A stretch of 37,999 nt of DNA from Candidatus Nomurabacteria bacterium RIFOXYB1_FULL_39_16 (GTDB lineage Bacteria; Patescibacteriota; Minisyncoccia; Phycocordibacterales; UBA9973), in contig MFWB01000008.1 in the NCBI GenBank assembly GCA_001787205.1, positions 35,802-73,800 of the forward strand, in the 5' to 3' direction. Positions 6,955 through 13,841 of the stretch are shown here, piece by piece (position 1 is the first letter of the stretch; each line of letters starts with the position of its first letter). A program made the position numbers and the translations under genes. The notes below the pieces were generated by a model. The model was given only the letters and a program-made list of their open reading frames with translations. It made no database searches and was not told where the DNA came from.

Positions 6955-7036
6955 GAAAATACTTTTTCTCAGGTCCTCGGTTTCCTGGGTCCCTATCCCA
7001 GCCAGACCATTCAAAAAAGTATTTTCCTAAATTTTT
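6945..7036. terminator. Long bidirectional hairpin with conserved internal motif (copy 1)
   Basis: Arms at 6945-6967 and 7014-7036 are perfect 23-nt reverse complements, A-rich at the outside, so each strand ends in a U-tract. Inside, GGTC (6972-6975) pairs with GACC (7005-7008), and CTGGG (6985-6989) with CCCAG (6997-7001). The flanking segments CTCAGGTCCTCGG and CCAGACCATTC recur almost unchanged in the element at 15870-15947, although the outer stems differ. It ends map transcription; the conserved inner part suggests something more than termination. Confidence 0.75.
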
Positions 7037-7046
7037 ATTTTTGGGG

Positions 7047-7052
7047 TATACT
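7047..7052 (+). promoter_or_regulatory. -10 box of the TraG-like gene
   Basis: TATACT ends 7 nt before the ATG at 7060, directly after the terminator. A start at or beside the A of the ATG is predicted, giving a leaderless message. Confidence 0.5.
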
Positions 7053-7059
7053 TATATTA

Positions 7060-9828
7060 ATGGAAGGATCATTTTTTAAGGAAATGCCAAAGTTTAAGAC
7101 TCCGGAAGAGGAGCTGGATTATTTACGTGCTCACGTCGCCAAACGCGAAGAAGAACTTATCGGCCTGGGGCACATTGAACATACGAAAGAAAACGCGATA
7201 GGAGAAGTGATTGAAGAATATAAAAATGTTCCAGCGGAGAAGGCTGTGCACGAGAGCAATATCATCAACAAGAAAGAAGCCGAAGGGATAGTGCTTCAAT
7301 TGAAACCCGAACCGCACGATATAGTGATGGAAGAACTTCTCGGCATTGTTATCACGAAGGGCATCAAGAATGCACTGTCGGTGGTGGAGGCTATGGGCAA
7401 CCCGCACATTGATGATGATTTTCACCGCGTCCTTGTCCAATATTTAAAGACCGGACAAGTGGCGCTTGATTTCAGAGAGGATTCGCCCGTTTATAAAAGC
7501 CTTAATATGACGCTTTTTGAAATTACTCTTCCTCCGCCCGAGGATGAAGCCGACAAGTCAAAAGGTTTCAAAGAGTTTATCGGTGCGATGGAGCAGTTCT
7601 ATGCCGGGATGCAGTCCATCTCTATTGGCAAGAATAACGAAAAGGAGAATTATTTTACCCTGGAAGTGGCGCTACAGAACAAGAGCGATGAAGTTATAGT
7701 GTACGCTGGGATTCCGAACAAGCACATCTCACTTTTTGAAAAACAAATCTTGGCTTTTTATCATAATGCGAAGATTCGCGAAGTGACGGATGACTATAAT
7801 ATTTTCAATGAGAACGGTGGCTCAGTAGGTGCTTACGCTTCTTTCACACAGCGCGCTGTGATGCCGATAAAGACGTATGACAACATTGAGCACGATCCAA
7901 TGAATCCGATATTGAATGTCTTTTCTAAGTTAAAAACTTCCGGAGAGGGCGCGGCTATTCAAATCGTGATAGCGCCGGCGGGGGATAAGTTTATAGATGA
8001 ATTTCATAAAATTTTAGACGATGTGAAGAGTGGTACTTCGGTCAAACACGCGGATGACAATTTCTACAAATTCAACAAAGCTTTCTTGAAAGCGGGGAAG
8101 GACCTTTTCTTTGGACATAAAGAGAAAAAAGAAGAAGAAAATAAAGAAAAGTATATGAAAGGCAGACGGGCTGTGGATGAAGGCGCGGTGGAGAAAATAG
8201 GCAATAAAATAAAGAGCACAATAATGAAGGCAAACATCCGTATTATCGCTTCGGGGGATAGTAAAGAGCGCGCGGAGGCGGTTTTAAGGGAGATAGAATC
8301 CTCCTTCAATCAATTTTCCGAAGCGGCCAGCAATTCTTTCGTCTTTGAACAATTAAGCGGAAGCGATTTGAAGAAACTTTTTCATGATTTTTCTTATCGC
8401 ACATTTTCTTCCGACAAAACTCTGCCGATGAATTTGAAAGAGCTTGCTTCGGTATTTCATTTCCCGGTCGGCATAGGCAGTCAGCCTCAACTGAAAGAAG
8501 CCAAGGCGGGTATTGCCCCCGTTCCGATAGAGATGGGGACAGAAGGAATAGTCTTGGGGGTAAATAGTTACAGGGGCCGAGATACAGATATCCATATGGC
8601 TCGCGAAGACCGTATGAGGCATTTCTATGTTATCGGTCAGACGGGCACAGGCAAGACGAACATTATGCTCAATATGATAACTCAAGATATCAAGAATGGG
8701 GACGGGTGTTGTTATCTTGACCCGCACGGCACAGACATTCAGACCATCTTGTCGCGTATTCCGAAAGAACGCATTGATGATGTTATTTATTTTGATCCTG
8801 CTTATACACCGAGACCTATGGGGCTCAATATGCTTGAATATGACCCGAAGTATCCCGAGCAGAAGACTTTCGTAGTAAATGAATTGATGGGAATTTTCAA
8901 CAAACTTTTTGATATGAAGGTGGGGGGTGGGGCTATGTTTGAACAATATTTTAGGAATAGCGCTTTCTTGGTGATGGAAGACCCGGAATCCGGCTCAACT
9001 CTTTTAGAAATTACCCGTGTCCTAGCGGATAAAGAATTCCGTGACTTGAAACTTGAAAGGTGCAAGAATCCAATCATTAAACAGTTCTGGGTCTCTGCCG
9101 AACAGACAACAGGGGACCAGTCCTTGGCGAACTTCGTTCCTTATATTTCGTCCAAATTTGATAATTTCATCAGCAACGACATTATGCGTCCAGTGGTGCT
9201 TCAACAAAATTCAGTTTTCAATTTCAGAAAGATTATGGATGAAAAGAAAATTCTTCTTGTAAATCTTTCAAAAGGGAGGCTCGGTGATATAAATGCAAAC
9301 TTAATCGGATTAGTATTGGTGGGTAAAATTCAGATGGCCGCGCTTTCACGCGTAGATATGTTCGGCAAGCCGATGAATGACTTTTATCTCTATATAGACG
9401 AGTTCCAGAACGTCACCACTGACTCTATCGCTTCTATTTTATCGGAAGCAAGAAAATATCGCTTGTCATTAAACATCGCGCATCAATACATCACTCAGCT
9501 GGAAGAAAAAATTAAAAATGCCGTTTTCGGCAACGTGGGTTCTATGGCGGTGTTCCGAGTTGGCACCGAAGACGCGACATTCTTGGAGCCGAAGTTTAAA
9601 CCGATTTTTAGCGCGCAAGATATAACCAAACTTGATAATAGAAATGCTTACGTCAGTATGTTGGTAAATGGACAGCCAACCAAACCGTTTAATTTGAGGA
9701 CATTAGATGCAGAGAAAGGCAATCCGGAAATTGTAGATAGCCTAAAAGAACTTTCGTATGTGAAATACGGTCGCGACCGCGCGGAAGTGGAGGCTGAAAT
9801 TATGGGCAGGTACAAGACGATGGAGTAA
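7060..9828 (+). CDS. TraG/VirD4-like (HerA-FtsK clade) P-loop ATPase
   Basis: A 922-residue protein. The N-terminal 500 residues are soluble, partly coiled and lysine-rich (about 360-385), with no recognised domain. The C-terminal part has Walker A GQTGTGKT (526-533), then YLDPHGTDI, Walker B with YIDEFQN (779-784) and a late AHQYITQLEEKI sensor-like helix. This is the pattern of conjugative coupling and type IV secretion ATPases, which act as ring-shaped DNA or protein pumps. No transmembrane anchor is seen, unlike classical VirD4. No relaxase or other secretion genes are nearby, so transfer of DNA is not shown. Similar single genes are common in CPR genomes. Confidence 0.75.
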   Translation: MEGSFFKEMPKFKTPEEELDYLRAHVAKREEELIGLGHIEHTKENAIGEVIEEYKNVPAEKAVHESNIINKKEAEGIVLQLKPEPHDIVMEELLGIVITKGIKNALSVVEAMGNPHIDDDFHRVLVQYLKTGQVALDFREDSPVYKSLNMTLFEITLPPPEDEADKSKGFKEFIGAMEQFYAGMQSISIGKNNEKENYFTLEVALQNKSDEVIVYAGIPNKHISLFEKQILAFYHNAKIREVTDDYNIFNENGGSVGAYASFTQRAVMPIKTYDNIEHDPMNPILNVFSKLKTSGEGAAIQIVIAPAGDKFIDEFHKILDDVKSGTSVKHADDNFYKFNKAFLKAGKDLFFGHKEKKEEENKEKYMKGRRAVDEGAVEKIGNKIKSTIMKANIRIIASGDSKERAEAVLREIESSFNQFSEAASNSFVFEQLSGSDLKKLFHDFSYRTFSSDKTLPMNLKELASVFHFPVGIGSQPQLKEAKAGIAPVPIEMGTEGIVLGVNSYRGRDTDIHMAREDRMRHFYVIGQTGTGKTNIMLNMITQDIKNGDGCCYLDPHGTDIQTILSRIPKERIDDVIYFDPAYTPRPMGLNMLEYDPKYPEQKTFVVNELMGIFNKLFDMKVGGGAMFEQYFRNSAFLVMEDPESGSTLLEITRVLADKEFRDLKLERCKNPIIKQFWVSAEQTTGDQSLANFVPYISSKFDNFISNDIMRPVVLQQNSVFNFRKIMDEKKILLVNLSKGRLGDINANLIGLVLVGKIQMAALSRVDMFGKPMNDFYLYIDEFQNVTTDSIASILSEARKYRLSLNIAHQYITQLEEKIKNAVFGNVGSMAVFRVGTEDATFLEPKFKPIFSAQDITKLDNRNAYVSMLVNGQPTKPFNLRTLDAEKGNPEIVDSLKELSYVKYGRDRAEVEAEIMGRYKTME

Positions 9829-9842
9829 AATTCAGATTTGCA

Positions 9843-9866
9843 CCCCGTCGTTCGCGAACGACGGGG
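9843..9866. terminator. Perfect 24-bp palindrome, likely terminator
   Basis: A GC-rich self-complementary run of 24 bases whose half is CCCCGTCGTTCG. It is followed by TTGT and, 10 nt later, a run of T. It sits 14 nt after the TraG-like stop. The U-tract is weak, so efficiency is uncertain. Confidence 0.55.
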
Positions 9867-9885
9867 TTGTAAAATAATTTTTTTC

Positions 9886-9894
9886 TGCTAGTAT
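9886..9894 (+). promoter_or_regulatory. Extended -10 promoter of ndk
   Basis: TGC-TAGTAT ends 8 nt before the ndk ATG at 9903, so a leaderless or nearly leaderless message is expected. Confidence 0.5.
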
Positions 9895-9902
9895 AAGAAA
9901 AT

Positions 9903-10487
9903 ATGAAACACCCAAAAGAAGAAAGAACATATGTGATGATAAAGCCGGACGGAGTCCGCAAGGGCTTAATTGGCGAGGTTATAAGACGTTTAGAACAGAG
10001 AGATTTAAAAATAGTGGCTATTGAAATGTTCCAACCGACGTATGATTTGATTGATAATCATTACCCAAAGAAGGAAGAATGGATTACACGACTTGGGGAA
10101 AAAACGAAATCTACATACGAAAAATACGGCTTTGATATGTTGGCTGATTTTGGCACAGTTGATACTTCAAAAATTGGTCCGGAAATAAGAAAGTGGTTGG
10201 TAGATTATATGCTTTCAGCTCCGTTGGTGAAAATGGTGGTACAAGGTACTCACGCGGTAGACGTAGTAAGGAAAATTGCAGGTGATACTTTACCATACAA
10301 AGCTGATATGGGAACTATCCGTGGAGATTTTTCCATTGATAGTCCTGCGCTTGCCAATAAAGAAAAGAGAGCAGTGATGAACATCGTGCATTGTTCAGAA
10401 ACTCCCGAAGAAGCAGAACATGAAATCAAACACTGGTTCGGCGAAGGTAAAACTTACGACTACAAACGTTTCGGAGTGGATGAATAA
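9903..10487 (+). CDS. ndk: Nucleoside diphosphate kinase, long form
   Basis: It transfers phosphate from ATP to nucleoside diphosphates through a phosphohistidine. The start ERTYVMIKPDGVRKGLIGEVI and the segment YKADMGTIRGDFS are typical, and the catalytic histidine is H163 in NIVHCSETPEEAE. At 194 residues it exceeds the usual 135-150. The excess lies between about residues 50 and 100, where KKEEWITRLGEKTKSTYEKY and more is inserted. The canonical NxxHxSD has Glu in place of Asp. It completes the chain from the NMP kinases to triphosphates. It is a single gene between two terminators. Confidence 0.92.
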   Translation: MKHPKEERTYVMIKPDGVRKGLIGEVIRRLEQRDLKIVAIEMFQPTYDLIDNHYPKKEEWITRLGEKTKSTYEKYGFDMLADFGTVDTSKIGPEIRKWLVDYMLSAPLVKMVVQGTHAVDVVRKIAGDTLPYKADMGTIRGDFSIDSPALANKEKRAVMNIVHCSETPEEAEHEIKHWFGEGKTYDYKRFGVDE

Positions 10488-10496
10488 ACGATTCTA

Positions 10497-10522
10497 ACAA
10501 AATCCCCGAGAGGGGATTTTGT
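10497..10522. terminator. Rho-independent terminator after ndk
   Basis: An 11-bp stem (10497-10507 with 10512-10522) around a GAGA loop, with ACAAAATCCCC on the left arm. The right arm itself supplies the U-rich stretch TTTTGTGTT. It can work on both strands. Confidence 0.8.
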
Positions 10523-10530
10523 GTTATTAT
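10522..10530 (+). promoter_or_regulatory. Extended -10 promoter of the CYTH gene
   Basis: TGT-TATTAT lies directly after the ndk terminator and ends 7 nt before ATG 10538. This spacing is the reason for preferring that start over ATG 10529, which lies inside the -10 box. Confidence 0.5.
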
Positions 10531-10537
10531 GTTGTCT

Positions 10538-11158
10538 ATGGCAAAAGATATTGAAGTGGAAATTAGAGGCATATTAAATAAGGACCAATATGATCAAACT
10601 AAAACTCTGTTTGAGAAATTGGCGTCCTTGAAAGAAAACAAAAGCCGCATTTTAATCGATTACTCAACTTTCTTGCCTGGAGAGGGTATTCGCGATAGAC
10701 AAAAAGATATAAGGGTGCGGGTGACAAATGGAGTTCCAGAAATTGTAGTCAAACTTGGTTCTTGGGGCGGGTCCGAGAGCAGAAGAGAACTTTCATTTAA
10801 AGGAAAAGAAGGAGAATTTGAAACACTCGTGGAAATATTCGGACAGCTTGGTTTTACGAAAGGCACATTGGCAAAACGCGATGCACTTGTTTATGACTAT
10901 AAAGATATAGAATTTGCTTTGGTTAAAACACCGGGTCAACATTACTATTTTGAAGCTGAAAAAATGGCGCACAATGAAGAAGATTTTACAAAAGTGGAAA
11001 ATGAAATTAGGGAAGTGTGCCAAGAATTGGGACTAGCAGTCGTTAATAAAGAAGGATTCTTTGAATTTATTGATGAATTAAATAAGACAGATAATTCAAT
11101 TTTTGAATTTAAAGATTTTAAAGAAAATTATTTTAAAAATAAATTTGAAAACAGATAG
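10538..11158 (+). CDS. CYTH domain protein (triphosphate tunnel metalloenzyme family)
   Basis: A 206-residue CYTH protein. The N-terminal DIEVEIRG matches the family's ExExK-like opening strand (Arg in place of Lys). Basic and acidic strands follow (IRVRV, PEIVVKLG, SRRELSF, ALVKTPGQHYYFEAEKM), as expected for a tunnel binding triphosphate and metal. Family members include class IV adenylate cyclase and thiamine triphosphatase; the substrate cannot be told here. Its last codons, including the TAG, lie inside the left end of the transposase unit (11153-11175), so the present C-terminus may have been created by that insertion. Confidence 0.75.
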   Translation: MAKDIEVEIRGILNKDQYDQTKTLFEKLASLKENKSRILIDYSTFLPGEGIRDRQKDIRVRVTNGVPEIVVKLGSWGGSESRRELSFKGKEGEFETLVEIFGQLGFTKGTLAKRDALVYDYKDIEFALVKTPGQHYYFEAEKMAHNEEDFTKVENEIREVCQELGLAVVNKEGFFEFIDELNKTDNSIFEFKDFKENYFKNKFENR

Positions 11159-11175
11159 AGCCTTAGACTCTATCT
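11153..11175. repeat. Left terminal palindrome of the transposase unit
   Basis: AGATAGAG and CTCTATCT pair around CCTTAGA, forming a small hairpin. The whole 23-mer is the exact reverse complement of 11838-11860. Confidence 0.85.
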
Positions 11176-11187
11176 AATACTTACCCA

Positions 11188-11850
11188 ATGAGAAAACAAT
11201 CAATAGTTACAAATGAATATTACCACATATATAATCGTGGGGTAGATAAAAGAGATATTTTCAATAACCAAAGAGACCTGAATCGTTTTATTGAAAGTAT
11301 GTATGAATTTAATAAAGTTGATGGGGTGGGAAGTTTGGCAAATTTAAGAAAAATCGAAACAAAATACAAACCCCTATCTGAACCACTGGTTTCCATTGTT
11401 GCGTATTGTTTAAATCCAAATCATTTTCATTTTATATTAAAACAATTAATGGATGGTGGAATAGCTAAATTTATGCAAAAGTTACAAGGAGGATATACAT
11501 ATTATTTTAATGTAAGCAATATTCGTTCGGGAGCACTTTTTCAAGGAACTTTTAAATCATATCTTATTGATGATGAAAATTATTTCAATAAAATTATTGG
11601 GTATGTAAATAAAAATTATAAAATTCACAATATTCCAAAAAATAAAACAAAATTTATTTTTGCCAGCGATCACGAATATGAAAATAACAACTTTAAGCTC
11701 GTTTCCAAGAAAGAAGGGAAGTCCGTTTTAAAAATTTTTAACGGTAGTGATAACTTTAAAAAGCATTGTGATGAAATTGTTGACATTATAAGAAAAGTTA
11801 GAGGAAAAAACTCTCTTTTAGAAGAAGATAATTTACCAGATAGAGTCTAA
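11188..11850 (+). CDS. REP-associated tyrosine transposase (RAYT, Y1_Tnp / IS200-like)
   Basis: A 220-residue HUH endonuclease family member. It opens with the RAYT motif YYHIYNRGVDKRDIF (residues 11-25). The metal-binding HxH is H79-F-H81 in CLNPNHFHFIL, and the likely catalytic tyrosine is in GGYTYYFN (Y103-Y106). A block GALFQGTFKS then matches the family. Such enzymes nick and rejoin hairpin-forming ends and spread REP palindromes. It lies in its own 708-bp unit. It appears intact; full IS activity versus a domesticated REP-processing role cannot be decided. Confidence 0.88.
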   Translation: MRKQSIVTNEYYHIYNRGVDKRDIFNNQRDLNRFIESMYEFNKVDGVGSLANLRKIETKYKPLSEPLVSIVAYCLNPNHFHFILKQLMDGGIAKFMQKLQGGYTYYFNVSNIRSGALFQGTFKSYLIDDENYFNKIIGYVNKNYKIHNIPKNKTKFIFASDHEYENNNFKLVSKKEGKSVLKIFNGSDNFKKHCDEIVDIIRKVRGKNSLLEEDNLPDRV

Positions 11851-11860
11851 GGCTCTATCT
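11838..11860. repeat. Right terminal palindrome of the transposase unit
   Basis: Exact inverted copy of 11153-11175; it contains the TAA stop (11848-11850) of the transposase. Confidence 0.85.
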
Positions 11861-11887
11861 GAGCTATTTGAAAAAATAAGTTTGGGG

Positions 11888-11893
11888 TATAAT
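11888..11893 (+). promoter_or_regulatory. -10 box of the HD gene
   Basis: A consensus TATAAT ends 6 nt before ATG 11900. This supports starting the protein there and not at the in-frame TTG 11882. A TTGAAA occurs 14 nt upstream, shorter than the usual spacing. Confidence 0.5.
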
Positions 11894-11899
11894 ACCAAA

Positions 11900-12532
11900 A
11901 TGAAACATCTTACAAACCTTTTTAAATTAATGCAATTAACTCGTTCACAACCCTTATATGGCTATGTCATTGGTGGTGTTCAAAAGAATGATTTAAGTAA
12001 TTTAGCTGAGCATCATTATTTGGTGACTTTTATCGCTTGGCAACTTGCTAGACAGGTAAAAAGTAAGGGGGCAAATATTAATGTTGAAAAAGTGCTTGAG
12101 TTTGCTATGGTTCATGATATAGGGGAGTTATTTGGTGGAGATATTTCTATGCCATATGCAAGGGCTAACCCAAAAGCGCGGGAATATGCAAAAGCGTTTG
12201 AAGAGGAAAATCAGAAATTTTTATCAAAATTTTTTGGAAGCGAGGAAGCCTACTTTAAAAAACTTGGGCATGAAATATTAGACGCCAAATCAGACGAAGC
12301 TCTTATCGCAAAAATTGCTGATTATTTGGAACATATTCATTACAAACAATATATAAAAGTGATCTCTCAAAAAACTGATATTGATTCTTTAAGACCTGTG
12401 TTGAAATTAAAAATTTCTAAAATTAAAGATCCTGTTGCCAAGAAAGAGATTGATAAATTTACAAAAGATTGGTTAAAGAATGTCTCTAAAAAAGAAATTC
12501 CAGAAATTCTATATAACACTAAAGGTAAATAA
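11900..12532 (+). CDS. HD-domain phosphohydrolase, YfbR-like
   Basis: A 210-residue HD-domain protein. The metal ligands expected are His at 38-39 (AEHHY), the HD pair H72-D73 in VHDIGELFGGDIS, and a later Asp near 129-133 (AKIADYLEH). The opening LFKLMQLTRSQPLYGYV matches YfbR-like 5'-deoxynucleotidases, which dephosphorylate deoxynucleoside monophosphates. It is followed after 2 nt by a HAD-type gene, so the two are co-transcribed. A second, related HD protein is encoded at 23756-24469. Confidence 0.75.
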   Translation: MKHLTNLFKLMQLTRSQPLYGYVIGGVQKNDLSNLAEHHYLVTFIAWQLARQVKSKGANINVEKVLEFAMVHDIGELFGGDISMPYARANPKAREYAKAFEEENQKFLSKFFGSEEAYFKKLGHEILDAKSDEALIAKIADYLEHIHYKQYIKVISQKTDIDSLRPVLKLKISKIKDPVAKKEIDKFTKDWLKNVSKKEIPEILYNTKGK

Positions 12533-12534
12533 TT

Positions 12535-13128
12535 ATGATTAAAGTAATTATTTTTGATGGTGTTAATTGTATAACCTACCAGGAAGCCTTGAGCATTGGG
12601 CTTGAAAGAGATTATAAAATTCCTCTGGAAAAAACACTACCCTTTTTCAAGGGCGAGTTACAAGACTGCGTAGCGGGCAAATCCGACCTTAAAGAGGTTT
12701 TACCTTCTTATTTGAAGGCATGGGGTTGGAATGAAGGGGTAGACGGACTTTTGCGTTACTGGTTTGAGCGAGACCACAAAATGGATAAAGAGTTGATCTC
12801 GTATATAAAAGAATTAAGAAGCAAAAAAGTACTCTGTTTACTCGCCACAAACAATGAAAAATATCGTTTTGCTTATATGCTTAGTGGAATGGGTTTCACT
12901 GAAATTTTTGATAGGTCTTATTGTTCGGCGCTTTTGGGTTGTAAAAAGCCAGATCAAAATTTTTTCCAAAAGATATTTAATGATTTAGAAAACATTAAAA
13001 AAGAAGAAATATTATTTTGGGACGATAAAGCTGAAAACGTAAAGGGGGCGAAGGAGTTTGGCATCTATGCGGAAATTTATACAACTTTTGAAGATTTTAA
13101 AGCAAAAATGAAGCAGTATATGGCTTAA
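12535..13128 (+). CDS. HAD-superfamily protein, atypical motif I
   Basis: A 197-residue Rossmann-like HAD protein. Motif I is KVIIFDGVN: the nucleophile D8 is present but the position two residues on is Val, not the usual general-acid Asp. Motif II is LLATNN, motif III KKPD, and motif IV WDDKAENVKGA. A helical cap lies between motifs I and II, as in class I HAD phosphatases. The altered motif I suggests a changed or weak phosphatase activity. It shares a transcript with the HD protein, so nucleotide or sugar phosphate turnover is plausible but unproven. Confidence 0.65.
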   Translation: MIKVIIFDGVNCITYQEALSIGLERDYKIPLEKTLPFFKGELQDCVAGKSDLKEVLPSYLKAWGWNEGVDGLLRYWFERDHKMDKELISYIKELRSKKVLCLLATNNEKYRFAYMLSGMGFTEIFDRSYCSALLGCKKPDQNFFQKIFNDLENIKKEEILFWDDKAENVKGAKEFGIYAEIYTTFEDFKAKMKQYMA

Positions 13129-13192
13129 TGTGAATTTCTAATGAAAGAATGATTTGAAATACTCTTGGAATTGTGTTGTTTTGAAAAAGTTA

Positions 13193-13220
13193 TTGCAAAA
13201 ATTTTAAAAGAGAATACACT
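13193..13220 (+). promoter_or_regulatory. Promoter of the 6S-like RNA
   Basis: A -35 box TTGCAA (13193-13198) and a -10 box TACACT (13215-13220) lie 16 bases apart. The expected start is at 13227-13228, which is where the base-paired RNA begins. No reading frame of note lies in 13129-13227. Confidence 0.6.
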
Positions 13221-13227
13221 TATTGTA

Positions 13228-13381
13228 GGGTTATTTCCGATTATTACCTAGAACACTAATTTATGGGAGTTTCGATCGAGTGTGGCCTTGGTTACACGCG
13301 TCTAACACCCACCTAGCGTACAGCTACGGTAATACATCAGAGATAGTCCTAAGAAGAGCCCCCGTCGTGACGGGGTTTTTT
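13228..13381 (+). ncRNA. Structured noncoding RNA resembling 6S RNA
   Basis: A closing stem of about 21 bp joins 13228-13248 to 13328-13349, with G-U pairs, one mismatch and one bulge. Inside is a bubble: 15 unpaired bases on the 5' side (13249-13263), and on the 3' side 16 bases that contain a small hairpin (TAGC 13314-13317 with GCTA 13323-13326). The top is a rod: 13264-13271 with 13304-13311, then 13277-13283 with 13294-13300. Closing stem, open bubble with a 3'-side hairpin, and terminal rod is the 6S RNA plan, an open-promoter mimic that binds RNA polymerase. At about 150 nt with the terminator it is shorter than most 6S RNAs. No SRP or RNase P core motifs are seen. Confidence 0.55.
13360..13381 (+). 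terminator. Terminator of the 6S-like RNA
   Basis: CCCCGT pairs with ACGGGG around a CGTG loop, and six T residues follow (13376-13381). This is a classic rho-independent terminator, 10 nt after the closing stem. Confidence 0.85.
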
Positions 13382-13391
13382 CTTGAAAATG

Positions 13392-13400
13392 TGATAATAT
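13392..13400 (+). promoter_or_regulatory. Extended -10 promoter of the membrane protein gene
   Basis: TGA-TAATAT ends 6 nt before ATG 13407. The same 9-mer stands at the same distance from smpB (17139-17147). Confidence 0.5.
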
Positions 13401-13406
13401 AACAAT

Positions 13407-13835
13407 ATGGATAGGAAGAAACTTATAAAACATCTAGTATTTCTGATGTTTTTTATTTTTATAGCGGATATTATAGCTCAAAAGCTGCATTGGTACTTTT
13501 CTATTTGGTGGTTTGATATGGTGATGCACTTCTTGGGAGGATTTTGGGTGGGCTTGTTTTTTATATGGTTTTTCTCTATAAAAGATTTGCCAATTTTTCA
13601 ACTGTCACTTGAGAAAGCTGATTTTAAACTAATAATGAAGACTATTTTGTTTGTGTTATCTTTTGGAATTTTATGGGAATTTTTTGAAATTTTCACGCAC
13701 AATTATATTGCTCATGATCCTTTCAATATACTTGACACCACTTCTGACATCTTCTTTGACTTGGCGGGAGGAGTTTCAGCGATTCTTTATTATTTAAAAA
13801 ATATTATCCCTGTGGGAGAAAATAAGGTACAATAA
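13407..13835 (+). CDS. Small polytopic membrane protein, DUF2238-like
   Basis: A 142-residue protein with about four hydrophobic segments (residues 8-25, 37-58, 76-95, 118-134). Conserved-looking motifs are WWFDMVMHFLGGF, LWEFFEIFTH and DTTSDIFFDLAGG, where the His, Glu and Asp residues sit at membrane edges. This resembles the DUF2238/YjdF type of small membrane proteins, whose function is not settled. It begins behind its own -10 box, 6 nt after the start of the beta-CASP gene's promoter region would not apply; the beta-CASP gene follows 6 nt after its stop. Confidence 0.55.
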   Translation: MDRKKLIKHLVFLMFFIFIADIIAQKLHWYFSIWWFDMVMHFLGGFWVGLFFIWFFSIKDLPIFQLSLEKADFKLIMKTILFVLSFGILWEFFEIFTHNYIAHDPFNILDTTSDIFFDLAGGVSAILYYLKNIIPVGENKVQ

Positions 13836-13841
13836 AGAACG

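Larger units (their letters stand above)
11153..11860 (+). mobile_element. REP-associated transposase unit with palindromic inverted ends
   Basis: A 708-bp unit consisting of one Y1 transposase gene between two exact 23-bp inverted copies of a sequence that is itself a hairpin. The left end overlaps the stop of the CYTH gene; the right end overlaps the stop of the transposase. No target-site duplication is visible, as expected for single-strand HUH transposition. The internal sequence is clearly more AT-rich than the neighbouring kinase and ribosomal genes. Confidence 0.75.

Noticed and set aside
13263-13316. 17-codon open frame inside the 6S-like RNA
   Set aside because: Very short, without ribosome-binding site, and inside base-paired RNA; no reason to call it coding.
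13228-13381. SRP RNA, RNase P RNA or a riboswitch as identity of the structured RNA
   Set aside because: The conserved SRP core and RNase P P4 motifs are absent, and the RNA has its own terminator long before the next gene's promoter, so it is not a leader.
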